A stretch of DNA of 64,000 nt from Dendrocalamus latiflorus (GCA_017311315.1 CM029626.1:31862869-31926868); one strand, 5' to 3'. Shown: positions 1 through 12,221, counted from the first letter of the stretch. The notes: generated from the sequence alone by a model not told the origin. Translations and numbers: made by a program.

Positions 1-286
1 CAATTAAGAGAGACAAAAATGATTTTCTGCAGCATTTTACACCAACCTTAAGTTCAACGGCACGCTAGGTTTCAGGCACTAGCAGTATTGTTATTGTACC
101 ACGTATACAGCCAGCCTCTAATTGGGACGACGATAGGGTATTTCATTATCTTTCACAAACATACATCTATTAAAGCCAAAAGAATGCTGAGCCAGCCAGG
201 GCATCCACATCATCGCCTTTGCACAAGGCCCCTCTGGGTTCCCTTAAAAAATGCACAGCTGCACGATGCCTAGATCGGTTCCCTCA
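1..286. other. Unassigned flank left of solo LTR
   Basis: No gene or repeat is recognised here. A 61-codon open frame exists but has no recognisable domain. The last five bases (282-286, CCTCA) are one copy of the target-site duplication of the solo LTR that follows, so this is the pre-insertion host sequence; it resumes at 4001. Confidence 0.4.
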
Positions 287-3200
287 TGTAACACCCTGAA
301 AAATGTAAATATGAAAATGTGGAGCTTTTGAATTATTTGCAATATGTTTTTATTTGAATTTGGAGTTTACGACATTTTCCTGAAAATTTGGTTGAGGTTC
401 CAAAAATCTAAAAGGATCAAGAAGAAACAAACATATTAAAATACTAGAAAATTTGAATTCAAAATGCGAATCTGAAAAGATGATCCATAAAAGGAAGGGA
501 GAAATTTGGCCTAAAACATAAAATATCATCTCTGAAAATAATAGCCTGAATAATAATAAAAACAAAAGGAAAAGGAAAATAAAAGGAAAGGGGAAAGAAA
601 GAGCCAGGCCGGCCACCAACCCGGCCCAGCTCCCCTTTCCCGCTTTCCCCTTGCTGCGGCCGAACAGCCCAACCTTTTCCTCGAGCGCGCTCCACCGGCC
701 CAGCCCGCTTCTCGCTTCCGCCTCTGTCACGTAGGCCCCGCTCCTTTTCCACCTCGTCTCTCTGGCCAGTGGGCCCGACCCCACGCGCCCCTCTCTTTCT
801 CGCTCCTCCTTTTTCCCCGCGTCCGGCTCTTCTCCTCCGCTCAACGCCGGTCAAAAGCCGTGTGACCCGGCTAAAGCCAAGCGACACGGCCGACGTGCGG
901 GAGTTTCCCCAGAATCCCGCTGCTAAGTCTTCGCCGCCCGCTATCGCCGCTGACGCCGCCGCCCGCTGTCGCCGCTGACACGCCGCCTGCCAACGCCACC
1001 CAACCGCGATGTATGTCCCCGATGTGTGCGCATGTCATCGCCTAGACAGTCGTGCTCCGCCCGGCTATAAGAGCCGCCAAAGGCTTCCTCCAAGCTCCCC
1101 ACACTCAGCTCCCCCTCTTACCGCACCCAATCGAGCTAAAAGCCCTTAAATCGCCACCGACCTCACCTTTCTTCCCCATCTCCGGCGACACCTTCCCCGC
1201 CAAATCACACCGTTGCACTTCAATTCCACCCTCCCACACCACCTCCGGAGCACCGTGAACTCGCTCCCGGTCTTCCCCGTGCACCCCGTGGGCCCCAGCT
1301 CGTCGGCACCGAAGCTTCTTCCCGGCCCGCCGCCACCGCACGCCGCCGGCCCGCCACCGTGCCCCTCGGCCCCGCCGACCCCACTGCCGGCATCCCCTTC
1401 GCACCGGGGATGCATTTTCGCCCTACCCCGAGCCTCCCTGACGGTCTCTCGCCGCCGGCACTGCCGCCCCCGACTTCCTCTGCCCGACCCCCTCTGCAGG
1501 TTGGTATAAAAGGGTTACTTAACCTATATGGGTAAGCAACAATCGAGTGACCGACTGGCTAGCAGCGTTAATTCTCTTCTCCCCCCGACTCCCTCGGCCG
1601 TGCGCGTTCGAGCCCCGGCTCCGCAGCACCGAGGTTGAGTCTTTCTTTAAAATTTCGGACTGACAGCTGGGCCCCAACTGTCAGCGGTTGCCAGACTAAG
1701 AGACCTGCTGACAGCCGGGTCCCACTTGTCAGGGTAAACCGCTGACGTGTGGGTCCAGAGCCAAAGGGTTCCACCTATCAGTGACCAATAGCATGTATGA
1801 TCACTGACAGAGGGGTCCCACTTGACAGATACCATGTGTAATGGGTCTCTCTGCCACGAGGACCCCACCTGTCATAGACGCAAGCATAAAAAGATAAAAT
1901 AAAGGAATAAAATTTAAAATAGGCAGTAGGACCCACCTGTCAGAAATTTTATATTTTCTGGATTTAAATTGGACTGAGGACTTTAAATGGGCATAACGTA
2001 TTCATTTTAACTCCAAATTGAGTGAAACAAATTTCTAAATTCATCTAAATTCAAAATCTAACCCATAGAACTGAAATCATGATTTTTAGAGCTCATTTGA
2101 ATTTCTGGTGATATTTTGTTTGATTTGCTGATTTTTTTATTCGAAATTCACGCACGTTAAAATAGCATACGAGGCTCGGGAGGAAGAAGCCGAGGCAGCA
2201 ACTCTAGAAGCTCAAGACAACCAAGACCCAGACCACTGTGACCAAGGCGAGTTAACACTTTGACCATGTTGAACTCATGTTTATGCAAATTTAATTTCTC
2301 TTAAATTATTAACATGCATGCTGCTATTTTAAATTACATTCACTTTTAAAGATGTTAGTTATACACCTAATATTATGCTTGTTAGTAATACTGCTCGAAA
2401 TTTTGAACATATGAACCTTGTTGTCCTAGCAAAATTATAATGGTGCATCTTTTGCAAATAAGTCCATATAAATATTGCGTTGCTTAGTATGGCTAGATAA
2501 ACGGGGGTACATAAATACCCCAAAATTATCACTTGCAATTATGAAATGATTTGGGCAGCCTTGGTGGGAAAGACTGGAGTATGTGGATATGTTATTTTAC
2601 GTTCTTGAAAAACCCCAACATTGCTTTAATACCTGGGTGGATGGTTTGGGGGCTGGTATGTGGTGCAGTGGACGCACAAAATGTGAAATGTGGTAGAACC
2701 ATCCAGGTAGTCCTAAGGACCGAATCTTGTCATGTTATCCCGTGTAAAACAGTATAACCACAAGTCTGTAAAATACAACTTGGCTAAGTAGTTTTATCGA
2801 AACTTTCGGAACCATCTCACCGGTAGTGGATAGGTGTGGTTAATGCAAGGGCAAGGGAAGGCCTAAAGGGACACCGAGTGGAGGGTAAAGTTTCCCAGTC
2901 GTGCTAGCGTTGAGGGGGAGTGGAGCCCGAATAGCGCTAGTAGCCGTGGGGAACATCCCGTGCAACGTATGGGACCCACCGCAAGTGGGAACAGCCCATA
3001 GAGTGAGATGGCGAAAGAAGCTAGATATTCTGAACAGTCACTGTGATGGTCTACTCAACCACATGACTAAGGAATCGTGTGGGGCAACGAGTTGATTGTC
3101 TCTTGTGGTGAAAGTGTACAAACTCTGTAGAGTCAAAACTATTCGAATAGCCGTGCCCACGGTCAAGGGCAGACATGGGAACTTAACTAGATATAGTTCT

Positions 3201-4000
3201 ATTTCGAAAACTTTGTGGGTGGTATTGGAAAGGTGAAGGGCTGCAGAAGGCCCTGGTTTGAATTGTCCTGGGTGTCGTCCCAGTGGTAAGTTAGGCGGCT
3301 ATAACGCTGAAAGATGCTATATGGTGCAGATGCTATGTAACGGTGGATGGAATCTGTGTCGATAATAAGTTAGTCTTACTTCACAAATTTAAGTCATGAA
3401 TTTTAAAACTGCTAGGTCATATGAATTTTTAAGTATCGTATTTAAAATCAGTTTCTGGCAAAAATAAAATAAACCTGAGCCTTCCTTGATAAACCTTGCA
3501 TACTATCTATTGCATATTGTGTGTTAGCTCACTGAGCACGGTGGATTTGTGCTCACACTCGCCTACCCAAACAGAAACAGGTATCCAAGATCACTATGCT
3601 CATGAGGACGCCCCTACTACTGAAGGACGAAACACCGAAGGAAATTGGGGCATAGCTTACGTTTTCTGGTCATAGACAAGTAGACCCATGGCAGGGTGTG
3701 CACTTATATTATCAAAAACTTGGTAACATAAAATGTACACATTACCCCCAGTCGCTTGCTTGTGGTTGTAGTTTTACTTTTGCTTTCGTTTCCGCTGATT
3801 TATTGTAATGAAGATATTTGGCCTAAGCGGCCCCTTTTGTAAACTCTCACCCGATGTGGTGTATTTTAATTCTGTAATATTATTAATATTCATGCGATGT
3901 ATGATGTGATTCAGCAATGTATCTGTGCGCACTATCTACTGATCCAGGGAATAGTGTGGTAAACACAGTAGATTCTGGATTGAAAAATCCGGGTCTGACA
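287..4000 (+). mobile_element. Solo LTR, Ty3/gypsy type, 3.7 kb
   Basis: The segment starts TGTAACACCC and ends GGGTCTGACA, and is flanked by the exact 5-bp duplication CCTCA (282-286 and 4001-4005). No primer binding site, polypurine tract or gag/pol coding is present, so this is a solo LTR left by recombination between the two LTRs of a full element. The TGTAACACCC start, TCTGACA end and long LTR suit large grass gypsy elements; the family name is not certain. It resembles the LTR starting at 62041: both carry a cluster of GTGGGTCCCAC-like motifs and, after it, a nearly shared tract that includes TTTTAACTCCAAAT. A TATA-like motif lies at 1066-1071. Open frames in the GC-rich first 1.5 kb are not protein-like. 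Confidence 0.88.
1066..1071 (+). promoter_or_regulatory. LTR TATA-like box
   Basis: TATAAG in a GC-rich setting, followed about 30 bases on by a pyrimidine-rich stretch. It is the likely promoter of the solo LTR; equivalent TATA boxes lie in the related LTRs at 39005 and 63105. Inferred from position only. Confidence 0.4.
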
Positions 4001-4265
4001 CCTCACCCGCCCCAACTCATTCACTCATCTCGCTCACCCACTCTCCTTGGCACCTCTATCAGTCTCGCTCGCTCGGACCGCCCTCCCTCCCGAATCCTTT
4101 CTTCCCATCCTCAAGCCCCACCCCTATTTGACCCAATCTCCCTCCGCCAGGCAACGATGGCGAGGTTGGGCCCGAGCGGCGGTGGCAAGTGGCTAGCTGT
4201 CGATGCAGGCGCACCGACAGCGGCGTCAATGCTAAATTACTAAGGCAACAGTGGAGGCTTCTAGA
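4001..4265. other. Short host-like segment between two elements
   Basis: CT-rich sequence resembling a plant 5' leader, followed by an ATG at 4157 opening a short frame that ends at 4243 without a recognisable domain. It starts with the second copy of the CCTCA duplication. It could be a gene start truncated by the retroelement at 4266, but nothing proves this. Confidence 0.25.
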
Positions 4266-5078
4266 TCAAGTATACTTGAGAGGGCACTTTTTTGCATCAA
4301 GACAAGTACACTTGAGATCTTTTGAGGCGCTTCGATATGAGTGATAGTAAGCCAGTATCAACTCCGATGGTGACCTCGACGACACTTGTTCCTAATGAGG
4401 ATGGCGAGCCTATAGATCAGAAAGAGTACCATAGCATGATTGGCTCCCTCCTATACCTCACTGCTTCGAGGTCGGACATACACTTCGTCATATATCTGTG
4501 TGCTCGTTTTCAGGCCTGTCCTTGTGCCTCTCACCGTCAAACGGTGAAGCGCATCTTCAGATACCTTCGAGTCATTCTAGACTATGGTATCTAGCACTCT
4601 TCTTCTTCCTGTCTTTCTCTTAGAGTCTATTCCGACGCAGATAGATAGGAAGAGCACTTCTGGAACTTGCCAATTCATTGGCACTTCTCTTATTTCTTGG
4701 TCTTCTAGGAAGCAGTCTAGTGTTGCACAGTTCACCGCATAGGCCGAGTATGTTGTAGCCACTAGTTGTTGTAGTCAGGTGCTTTGGATGGGTTTGACCT
4801 TGCAGGATTTTGAGTTAGCTATAGATAGTGTTTCACTTTTCTGTGATAACACTTCCGGCATTAACATTGCCAAGAACTCAGTGTAGCACTCCATGACCAA
4901 ACACATAGATATTAGAATCATTTCCTTAAAGACCATGTGGAAAAGGGTGATATAGTGCTTCAGTTTGTGGAGAGTGACCACCAGTTAGCTGATATCTTCA
5001 CCAAGCCTTTAGATAGCTCGAGGTTCACGGCCTTGCGGGGAGAGCTTAGGGTGGTTTGTCCTTATAACTTAATCTGAG
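4266..5078 (+). pseudogene. Copia reverse transcriptase/RNase H remnant
   Basis: The longest readable piece (4322-4591) carries the end of reverse transcriptase and the start of the RNase H region, with motifs such as RFDMSD, STPM, GSLLYLTASR and KRIFRYLR. It resembles the copy at 60011-61048. Breaks are visible. A TAG replaces the Trp codon after DYGI at 4591. About 17-20 bases are missing near 4640, removing the segment with the first RNase H aspartate. Further in-frame stops lie near 4740 and 4885. The polyprotein stop matches TGA at about 5075, followed by a purine tract. It encodes no functional protein. Confidence 0.8.
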
Positions 5079-6953
5079 GGGGAACATCATGTCATTTCTG
5101 TATTATATGTACATCTACCTTCTGTTGTATTTTATTTATGGGTGCACTTGGGTTAGTCTTTCTAGCATAGATTAGAGTGGTTCTCACTCTCAGTTGTTTA
5201 GATTTCTTCCTCTCAACTTGTGATTCTAGGATGCTGCTTATTAGTTACTTCTATTCTCATTAGGTTGAATTCACTCACTTCTTTTAGGTCTAGCAGGGGT
5301 TGGGCTCCCTTGGGTAAACAAGGAATGTGTTTACTCTCTTGTATATTAGATATCCAGCTGGTAGTTGTAGAGACATATGAGGTCGATGAGAGCGAGTCTG
5401 AGGCATAGTATTCCTTCTATCATATCTATACTTTAAGGGCTGCCATTTTTTATTTCTTCCAAGCTTCTTCTCTCTTGGTTATTTCTTTGGTTCAAGACGA
5501 GTTCATTTGAGATTTTCTGGAACGATTTTCTGGAACTTAATGATGATATAACTCAACGTAAACCAAATTGTTTCTAAAAATTAAGTCAATTGTTGAGGGG
5601 GCTGGGATTTTTATTGCATCATATTTAAATTCAGCAATATGCATTGTAATATAAATACATAGAGCCATGATTATTATCCTTATGTGACATGATAAAACTA
5701 TTTTACATCTTGCCATGACTTGTACTAACTTGCTAGATTTACCATGCTTTTTTATGTGTAGCTTAATCTTTACCATGACAGTTCTTTTAAATATGAAAAA
5801 CTTGAACTAAATCATGTCTTACTTCCTATTATGATTCATGCCATGCCAAATCAACTAAGTTGACTTTTGAACTTAAATTGAGCTATGCTAGTTCTTTATT
5901 GAAACATGAGTTAGTATTAGTTCTTTGTTCTTGAACAAAATCAAGAAAATACAAAATAATCTCTTTTGTGCGAAAAAGCTAATCTCATCAATCCTTTCTC
6001 ATGAGACGGCTTGCCATTGTATTAGGCATGAACTCAGGGGGAATTTTAGATGACCAAGATCACTTCCTTAAGTTTTTTGCTTGGAATGGTTGCATAAGGC
6101 TTGAGATCTAGTACATGGCCAAGAAAATGTAATTTTGTGAAAAATTGGTTGAAGCTCAGCTATAACCAAAAATGAACTTAAAAGGGCGCCAAATGTGCTT
6201 AATTTGCTTAATTATAAATATTATCAAGTGCTTGAACAAAATATTTTAATTTTGAACATGTAGCACTTTAAAATGAATCAATTATAGCTTCTTGGCTCCA
6301 TTTAGTATGTTGACATGGCTTGGCTCATTTCTAGATATATTGACATGCTAAAAATCTACTTAATTTCAGAATCATTACTTATTTGGCATTAGCTTGGCTA
6401 TATATGTTTTGGCATGATCTAGATAACACTTTCACTTTTTATGGCTTAGTGTAATACTTAGAAAGCCGATTTGGATAGTCTTTATAGATCCTAATGTTTC
6501 AAATGAAGAAAATACAGTCACATCATTTAATCATGCTCTATCTTTTTCTATGCATCTTGATGATTCCCTTGTCAAAGGGGGAGAAAGATATGTAAAAATG
6601 CATATCTTGAGTATGATTTGGTGTTTTTCTACAAAATCTTGATTTTTGAAGTTTTATTGTGTTGCTGTGATTTTCTATCACCTCTTACCATGACTAAGGT
6701 CATATCAAACACCTGTTCTTTAATATGGACCTAGAGTGAGATTTTCCAACACTTTTGGTAGATATGAAGTTTTTGTGGAAAATTGTGATTTTTAGTAACT
6801 TCTATTTATCTCTGTTTCAAATGGTCATGTTTTGCTCTTTGCAATCTTTCTTTGACCATTTGGAGCTCTCTTTGCAAAATTCTTCTTCTTTCTCTAGAAT
6901 CACCTCTAATTTGTATTTTTGAGTATTGCCAACGGGTTCATCAAGGGGGAGAT
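5079..6953 (+). other. Sirevirus 3' non-coding region with repeated purine tracts
   Basis: AT-rich, without coding potential, matching the region after 61049 in the second Sirevirus copy. AGGGGGA-type tracts are at about 5077, 6037, 6573 and 6943; the last one abuts the 3' LTR and is the functional polypurine tract position. Confidence 0.65.
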
Positions 6954-8971
6954 TGAAAAACCATGTGAGAAGGTCCTGTTTAATATTATGATGAACCATT
7001 GCAATGTTTGTAGAGTGATAAAATGGTTTTGCAAGGTTGTATTTGATTTGGGCTATCTTCTGAAAGTGTCAGAAAATCAAAAGTACTACAGGTATAAGTG
7101 CAATAGTTCTGTTTCTGCTGAAGTACCGCTTGGCTCAAGTACCGGGTTAAGTTGCAGTATGCTTTTCAGAGAGCTCCAGGTGAAGTTTTCAATGTGCGGA
7201 AGCACCACTTTGGGAAGCGGTAATATCGCAAGGCGGAAGTACCGACGTGTTAGGTACGGTACTTTCGATTTTTCCAAAAAAATAGGGGTTTGGAGAATTG
7301 AGTCATAGATCAAGCTTGGATGACATGGGTCATTGGATTAAGATTATATGATGCATGTCTTGACTAATGTAGGTCAAGTTATGAAGAACTTATGCCTAGA
7401 AACGATTTCTTTGTTCTTGGATGTGCAGGGTCACTTGGAGTCAACTATGGTCAATGACGATGATCGGAGCTAGGCTCATGAGGAGTTGAGGCCCAGAACG
7501 ATCGAGGATACCGAGTGAGACGGTGAGTTCAAGCATGGCAAGAGAAGGCAGAAATGTTGAAGGCGGGTTTGAACGGTAGAATAGCGCCATGTGGCTTGCA
7601 CAGGCCAAGTGAGCCGTAGTTCGGTGGAACTGAGACGGGAGAGACTCGGTGGCACGTGGAAAGCTAATGGTGCACCTACATATGGCAAGCATAATGATTA
7701 CTTGCAGTGGTTGGTGATGACCGGGTCAAGAAAGAGTATTTTGGTAGTTTGACCAAAATACTAGAAACCATCTTGAATCAAAACCGTGGTGCATGGGAGA
7801 TGCATTGAGGAGCAGTTTAGGTCAAAGTGGAGCTAGGTTGATCAAGGCGGATCAAATCTAAGGATTTAAGAAATGCACATTTATGCACTTTGAAAAGCAT
7901 GCATAAGTGAATTTATGTGAGTAAAACCTACGTGTGTGGGTTTAATGGGGTTTCCCCATTGTAATAGTGGATAAGATCCTTTAAGTGGTGTATGTGTCTG
8001 ATTGCCCACTATAAAAAGGGGGTTGGAATGGTGACATGTAAGGTGAACCATCCAACCCATTTCTTGTGCTCTCTTCTTTATATTTAGGGTTAGGGTTAAA
8101 GAGTAAGTACCTTGGGTGTTCTTTGCCTTCTAAGGTGGAATGACGTAAATCTACCTTCTCAAGTAAGCAATACATTAATTTGTATGCAACTCTTGAGTCC
8201 TTCTTGTTTTTAATTGATGTGCTTGACTTTTAGTTGGTTTTGATCTATCTGACTTCCTTCTTGTGATCTTGTTGTGCCAAGGATGTGTAAAAGATGGAGA
8301 TCGTCCTTGGGAATACATCTCCATTCAGTTAGGCACCTTGATAACAAGATTGTTTAGAAAACCCAGTTTTTCTTGACTTTGGATTCTTTGGTTCATCTCT
8401 TGATCCGAGGGTTTTTTGCTTGATTTTTGTGGTGATCTAACTTGTTGTGATGTGTGAGAATACATCTAGACCCTTCTTAGTCATCATTATCCCACGAGCA
8501 AGTTGTATTCACCAATTTTGGTTTTGGCTCTGTTTTGTTGTAACCCTCTAATAAACTGAAAAAAGTCTCAACTTTGGTCATGATTTTTATGATCGTTTGT
8601 TAGAATAGGTTCACAATACCCTAGAGTAGATCTTTGCCAAATTTCATATCATTTGGATCTATGAGTCAAAAGTACTCACAATTCTTGTATTTGAACTCAT
8701 GTTAAAATTTTTGTTCATTAAGGAATTGGTAGTACCGTGGTGCAATCAGCGGTACTTCTAAAAGATCGGTAGTTCCACAGTGTAATCAGTGGTACTTCCG
8801 ATTTTGCTGTTTGTTCCCTAAAATTTCAGCAGCTTCTCTTGCTCATCTTTTGGTGGTTTCTCATCCTAATCTTCATAGTTTTGTAATTATTAGAGTAAAG
8901 GAGTGTTGAATACTTGTGAAAAAAATTAGAAGGCGCTATTCACGCCCCTCTGTTGCCATTTTCGGTCTTTC
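6954..8971 (+). repeat. 3' LTR of Sirevirus-type copia
   Basis: It starts TGAAAAACCATGTG directly after the purine tract and ends CGGTCTTTCA, about 2018 bp. A strong TATA box (CTATAAAAAG) lies at 8009-8018. Short GGTACTTCCG/CGGTACT-type inverted motifs cluster near 7110-7260 and 8730-8810, as in Sirevirus LTRs. The closing stretch with CCCCTCTGTTGCCATTTTCGG matches the ends of the related LTRs at 36552 and 56619. No matching 5' LTR is present. Confidence 0.75.
8010..8017 (+). promoter_or_regulatory. LTR TATA box
   Basis: TATAAAAA in the middle of the Sirevirus LTR, at the expected U3/R transition. It is the likely transcription start signal of the element. Confidence 0.55.
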
Positions 8972-9273
8972 AATTTCAAATTTGAAATCTTGGCTCAAAT
9001 TGCTTGGCTGCGAATTTTAATATTCCTTTGTTTTTGCTCTTCATTTAATTTATTTTTGGATATCAATTTTCAATTTGAAATCCAATTTCAAATTATGCTC
9101 AAATTAGTTTCCAATTATTTGACTCTCGATTCGAGGTTTTATTTTCATTAATTGAGTTATTTGGCAATACTCAGATAAAAAAATCTAGGAGAGAATTCAA
9201 ATAATGCCCTAAGAAATAAAAAGATTTTAAAACTCCCACAAATTTTTGACAGTCCCATTTTCGGAATGTTACA
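8972..9273 (-). repeat. Antisense fragment of a gypsy-type LTR start
   Basis: Read on the minus strand from 9273, the sequence opens TGTAACATTCCGAAAATGGG and continues AT-rich, like the LTR starts at 287 and 62041. It stops abruptly at the end of the Sirevirus LTR at 8971, so only about 300 bp of the LTR remain. Confidence 0.55.
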
Positions 9274-10460
9274 TACAACAAACGAAGTTAGTCACACAAT
9301 TGAATCCTATACATATTCCGTTGGGACAATTTATTTTATTTCTCTCAACTATTGCTAAGTTCATAAATCAACCATCAACTCTAAAACTGAGTATTTGACA
9401 TTTTCGAACTTTTAAAACCAGTGTGAAATACCTCCTCACTCTAAACCACCCTAGTTTATATTGATGCGTCATGTGAGTTGGCTTATATGTGCTGATATGG
9501 CATACAATGAATCAATAAATAATGTTTTTCTATATATTTTTCTCTTGCCTAGCCACATCCATAGATAGGGTGGAAAATAGATACAAATTATGTATATTAT
9601 CTTGTTACCGTATTCGATAGGATACGAATATGATATAGATTTTCACATCTGATTAACAATTTCTCTCCTATGTGTATTCATATTTGAATTCACGTAAAAA
9701 ATATAGATACGAATATGGTATGGACTTTTACCATCCGAAATGTTATTTTATCTGAACTATTCGTATTTGTATTTGACGAAGAAATATACATATTTTGTTA
9801 GTTGGATAAGTTTTTTTAATTGAATGTAAATTCGTGTTTGTTTAGGTGAAGTAAATGAATTATAATGATTAAGCGTGATTGTATGAGGATAAAATGTTAT
9901 TAATATCTTCATACTACATAAGTCACGAGGACATCTAGATCCAACCGAATTGAGTAGATACTCGATTCGAATTTATATTCGCTACAATATTTGATTTGTA
10001 TTCATATTCGAGAATATTTAAATTTATATTCATTTATAAAATATAAATATGAATATAGTAAAGACACTATTTCATTTGTGTCCGATTTGTTCCCATTCCT
10101 ACGCCTAGGGACGATAGCCATATCACTTCTTCCCCTCCTCCCTCCTCCCATCCGGCAACAACGAAGCCGCCGCTTGGACGAGGTGAAGCGTGTGGTGACG
10201 CAGTCCTGCACGGCCACGGCCACGGCCGGCGCATCGTGGTGGCCGACCTAATAAGGAGGCGAACCCTTGCGTTAAGACCGGGAGCGATTAAATCCTCAAC
10301 TACATTACCAACGGCGGCGACGACACCTATTAACTCCTTTTTCTTCCATTGAAGTACAATGGAGTACAAGTTGTTGCGTTCAATGATACAGGTGCTCTCG
10401 TGAATGAGATCTCGTCGGTTGGTGGACTGCGCTGGTGGCAATGGCCAGCCGGCCGCAGCT
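9274..10460. other. Gene-poor stretch with possible degraded DNA transposon
   Basis: From about 9577 to 10110 the sequence is rich in ATACGAATATG-like motifs in both orientations. It starts near TAGGGTGGAAAATAG and ends near the inverted equivalent CCCATTCCTACGCCTA, which recalls a decayed non-autonomous hAT-like element; no convincing 8-bp duplication was found. From 10110 to 10460 the sequence is GC-richer and has open frames on both strands, of which none is recognised. The copia that follows interrupts this segment, which resumes at 17064. Confidence 0.3.
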
Positions 10461-10465
10461 CCCAC

Positions 10466-10952
10466 TGTTAGAATGTGATCTCAGGGCATTTGGCCCAACG
10501 GCCAAATGCCCCCCTTCTCCCTTTTGACCGCGCCCTGATCGGGGGCGCCCAGCCCAATAGGCTGGTGGGCCCCTGTCGCCAGTGCCATATAAACAGAGGT
10601 GGGGGCCGGGCGGCTCGCATCACGAGGTTGACCGTGCCGCCGTCACCCCACCGACAAACCCTAGACCCGATCTAAGAGGGGGCGCTCAAGCGACGGGAAG
10701 CACCACCGCCGTTCACCGCCGCCAGGGAGACGCCGCCGCCCGGGACACGCCGCAGAGGAGCCCCGCACCTCTTCCCCGACCGTCGCTGCCCGTGCGCAGA
10801 CTCCACCGAGCGAACCCGCGATGGCCAACTCCTCCTCCTCTACATCCGAAGGTCGGTACCCCTCTCTCCCTCTCGGTCTTACCTCAAGAACACGTACCCT
10901 AAAAGAACCCCGCTAGATCTAAACCCTAGGAGATCCTAAAACCGATCTAACA
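10466..10952 (+). repeat. 5' LTR of copia
   Basis: 487 bp, TGTTAGAATG at the start and CGATCTAACA at the end. It is GC-rich with ATATAAAC at about 10587, a TATA-like box. It carries one GC-rich block of about 17 bases near 10722 that the 3' LTR lacks. Confidence 0.93.
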
Positions 10953-10953
10953 A

Positions 10954-10965
10954 TGGTATCAGAGC
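10954..10965 (+). other. Primer binding site (Met initiator tRNA)
   Basis: TGGTATCAGAGC, one base after the 5' LTR, complementary to the 3' end of plant initiator Met-tRNA. It primes minus-strand DNA synthesis. Confidence 0.92.
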
Positions 10966-12221
10966 AACCTAGAGGTAGATCTAGATGGGGAAGAAAAGAA
11001 AGAAAAGAGGGGAAGGACTAGATCTAACCCTAACCCGAACCCTAACCCTAGAAAAGAAACGGCTGGGCTTACCTGATCGTCGTCGCCGGGCCGTCGTCGT
11101 CGTTGGCGTGCGGGAGACCGGACGAGCCGTGGGCTCGCCGGTGCTCCACGTGCGGGCCGCCGCCGACTGCGCGGGACCAGATCCGAGCGCGCTCGAAGGG
11201 GCGCCGACACGGAGCCGCTCGACGGCGGCGCGCTCCCTCTCAGGGGAGCGCGCACGCCGGCGAGAGGGCCCGCGGCGGCGCCGGCCATCTTTTTCTTCTC
11301 CGGCGGCGTGGACGTAGCCGCCGCCGCTGAGTTCGCTCAGGCGCGAGAGGAGAGGGAGAGAAGAGAATGGTTAGGGTTTCCGGGGGCGTCCGCAGCGCGT
11401 GGTTTTGATCGGGCGAAATCGCCGCGCAGCCGTCGGATCCGATCGGGCAGCTGAGATCGCGCCGAGCGCTCGCGGGCGACTTTCGGCCCAGGCGGGCGAG
11501 GGAAATGCCGGCCCAGGCCCAGGTTGTGGCCAGGCGCGGGGGCGGCGCGACGTCCGCGCGCGTGGGCGCGTGAGGCGCGAGAGAGAGGCCGGCCGAGCGG
11601 GCCGCGCGTGAGGCCGCGGGCGCGCGCGCGTGTGGCGCGGCCGAGTGGGCCGCGCGGGCAGGCCGCCGTGCGCCGTGGGCCGCAGCTGCGCAGGCCGGGC
11701 CAAAAGGCCGATTTGCACAGTAAAATCTGAAAATTGATTTTTATTGTTTTTTCAGAAGCATTTTTTAGTTCATTTGATTGAAAATTGATCCAAATCTCTG
11801 CAAATTTTTGCACCAACGTGTTAATTTTTTCAGAGATTAAAAGTGTGCAGAATAATGCTTCTGAAATATGAATTATTTTAGAATAATTACAGTTTCCGCT
11901 GCAAAAGTTAAGATTGAATGATTTTCATTATTAAATTCGAACCAACGGGAGAATTTAATTTTGAAAAAATAGATAAAATTTCCAGAGATTTATGATATTG
12001 TTATTTTCTGACCAACGTTGTTAATAACAGTATTATAAATTTTTTAATGATGATTTTATGCATTATTTCTATTTCTGCCCAACGGTGATGTAGATTTAAT
12101 GTATGATAGAATTGTTTTTAAATTGTATGTCGTATTTTTGACCAACGTTGGAAATAAGGCATATAATTTTGATGTTACGTTCTCACTGTATTTGAAATAT
12201 TTTTCAGGAGGATACAACTTG
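10966..12221 (+). other. Copia leader with repeated ACCAACG motif
   Basis: The first 750 bases are very GC-rich and include short telomere-like AACCCTAACCC motifs at 11036-11050. The last 500 are AT-rich and carry five copies of a CCAACG motif, at 11812, 11941, 12011, 12078 and 12141. Several long open frames on both strands in the GC-rich part look like composition effects. This region would contain packaging and ribosome-loading signals. Confidence 0.6.

Larger units (their letters stand above)
4266..8971 (+). mobile_element. 5'-truncated Sirevirus-type copia with 3' LTR
   Basis: The left part aligns by eye with the reverse transcriptase/RNase H end of the element at 60011-61048. It begins abruptly inside reverse transcriptase, so gag, protease, integrase and the 5' LTR are missing. 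A non-coding stretch of about 1.9 kb follows, holding several AGGGGGA purine tracts, then a 2.0-kb LTR placed directly after the tract at 6942-6953. Long 3' non-coding regions with repeated polypurine tracts are a known mark of the Sirevirus (SIRE/Maximus) lineage. The element is dead: it lacks a 5' end and its frames are broken. Confidence 0.8.

Noticed and set aside
10067..10465. Minus-strand frame with a GVVAAVGNVVEDLIAPGLN stretch recalling enolase
   Set aside because: The match is under 20 residues, and the neighbouring residues do not continue as enolase.
10990..11730. Several long open frames on both strands in the copia leader
   Set aside because: Very high GC removes stop codons; the frames are Arg/Pro/Ala-rich, overlap on both strands and match no domain.
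12099..12221. Upstream start of copia gag at 12099
   Set aside because: The extra 41 residues are AT-rich leader containing the repeated ACCAACG motif; the conserved gag begins at the ATG at 12222.
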